A stretch of DNA of 41,272 bases from Bacteroidetes bacterium UBA1860. Its GTDB lineage: Bacteria > Bacteroidota > Rhodothermia > Balneolales > Balneolaceae. The notes beneath the pieces are model-generated. The model did no database searches, was not told where the DNA came from, and saw nothing but the letters and a program-made list of their open reading frames with translations. Position 1 is the first letter of the stretch. Every line of letters begins with the position of its first letter. The stretch spans positions 1 to 41,272 of the forward strand of contig DDIC01000039.1 of assembly GCA_002338335.1 (NCBI GenBank), read 5' to 3'. Positions 41,044 through 41,272 of this stretch are shown here, in pieces. Position numbers and translations under genes: made by a program.

Positions 41044-41272
41044 ATGAAACCACAATTTCCTACATCCAACCTCGAGATTGATGCCGATAAAGTGCGAGAG
41101 AATGTCGGTGTTGTGCGTGAGTGGATCGGATCGGATACCCGCTTAATGGCGGTGGTGAAAGCCAACGCTTATGGACATGGCGCCAAGGTCATGGGGCCGG
41201 TGCTTGATCCCCTTGTGGATATGATGGCCGTAGCCACGTTGGATGAAGCCATTGAGCTACGAGCCGCAAGAG
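41044..41272 (+). CDS. alr: Alanine racemase, N-terminal part (cut by window edge)
   Basis: The first 76 codons are visible. The start MKPQFPTSNLEIDADKVREN is followed by RLMAVVKANAYGHGA, with K39 the PLP Schiff-base lysine of fold-type III racemases. Alr interconverts L- and D-alanine for peptidoglycan. The gene lies 21 bp after the flavoprotein gene. It is cut by the window edge only. Confidence 0.93.
   Translation, partial: MKPQFPTSNLEIDADKVRENVGVVREWIGSDTRLMAVVKANAYGHGAKVMGPVLDPLVDMMAVATLDEAIELRAAR

Overview
This window looks like a chromosomal stretch from a Gram-negative bacterium of the Bacteroidota/FCB group, most likely the Balneolota/Rhodothermota side of it. The reasons are a bacillithiol-synthesis deacetylase (BshB1), a DUF4835/PorD-like protein otherwise tied to the type IX secretion system, outer-membrane barrel and TolC proteins, a short E. 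coli-like IspG (MEP isoprenoid pathway), few clear Shine-Dalgarno sequences, at least one exact TAnnTTTG promoter element, and mid-range GC content judged by eye. The species is not identifiable from sequence alone. I see no tRNA, rRNA, transposase, integrase, phage structural gene or CRISPR array. Coding density is very high and no gap without a gene exceeds about 190 bases.

Layout. 1-832: minus-strand phospholipid pair pgsA and the cut-off start of pgpA, consecutive steps to phosphatidylglycerol. 892-4919: cinA, an unknown outer-membrane barrel protein and ftsX, running into a tail-to-tail fur-family gene (4903-5424). 5525-7405: long-chain acyl-CoA synthetase. 7432-9032: a small membrane protein and a cysteine desulfurase on the minus strand. 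9131-10327: phosphoglycerate kinase. 10354-11825: a short, possibly truncated secreted protein and the PorD-like protein, diverging. 11822-14100: a two-gene Na+/drug-type ABC exporter. 14200-17022: the glycogen pair glgA-glgC. 17047-17916: sucD. 18104-20982: dnaG and an inositol-monophosphatase-family gene. 21006-21764: bshB1.

The most distinctive block is 21838-31722. It holds two different MacB/FtsX-type permeases, three tiny inner-membrane/coiled-coil proteins, a TolC-family channel, a MacA/HlyD-type adaptor and one stand-alone MacB-type ATPase. Two intact but different rhomboid proteases and ispG follow. This looks like a complete tripartite ABC efflux or export machine with a probable heterodimeric permease and an embedded small-membrane-protein cassette. 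Further on come a GH13 lipoprotein, a thioredoxin-fold protein that has lost both active-site cysteines, a pabC-folC folate pair, rho, a minus-strand sppA, a phytoene-desaturase/PYROXD2-like flavoprotein, and the start of alr at the right edge.

Most genes are ordinary housekeeping. The items most worth following up are the efflux operon with its small-protein cassette, the tandem rhomboids preceded by a perfect inverted repeat, the cysteine-less thioredoxin-fold protein, a short tandem repeat ahead of ispG, and the orphan barrel and PorD-like genes.
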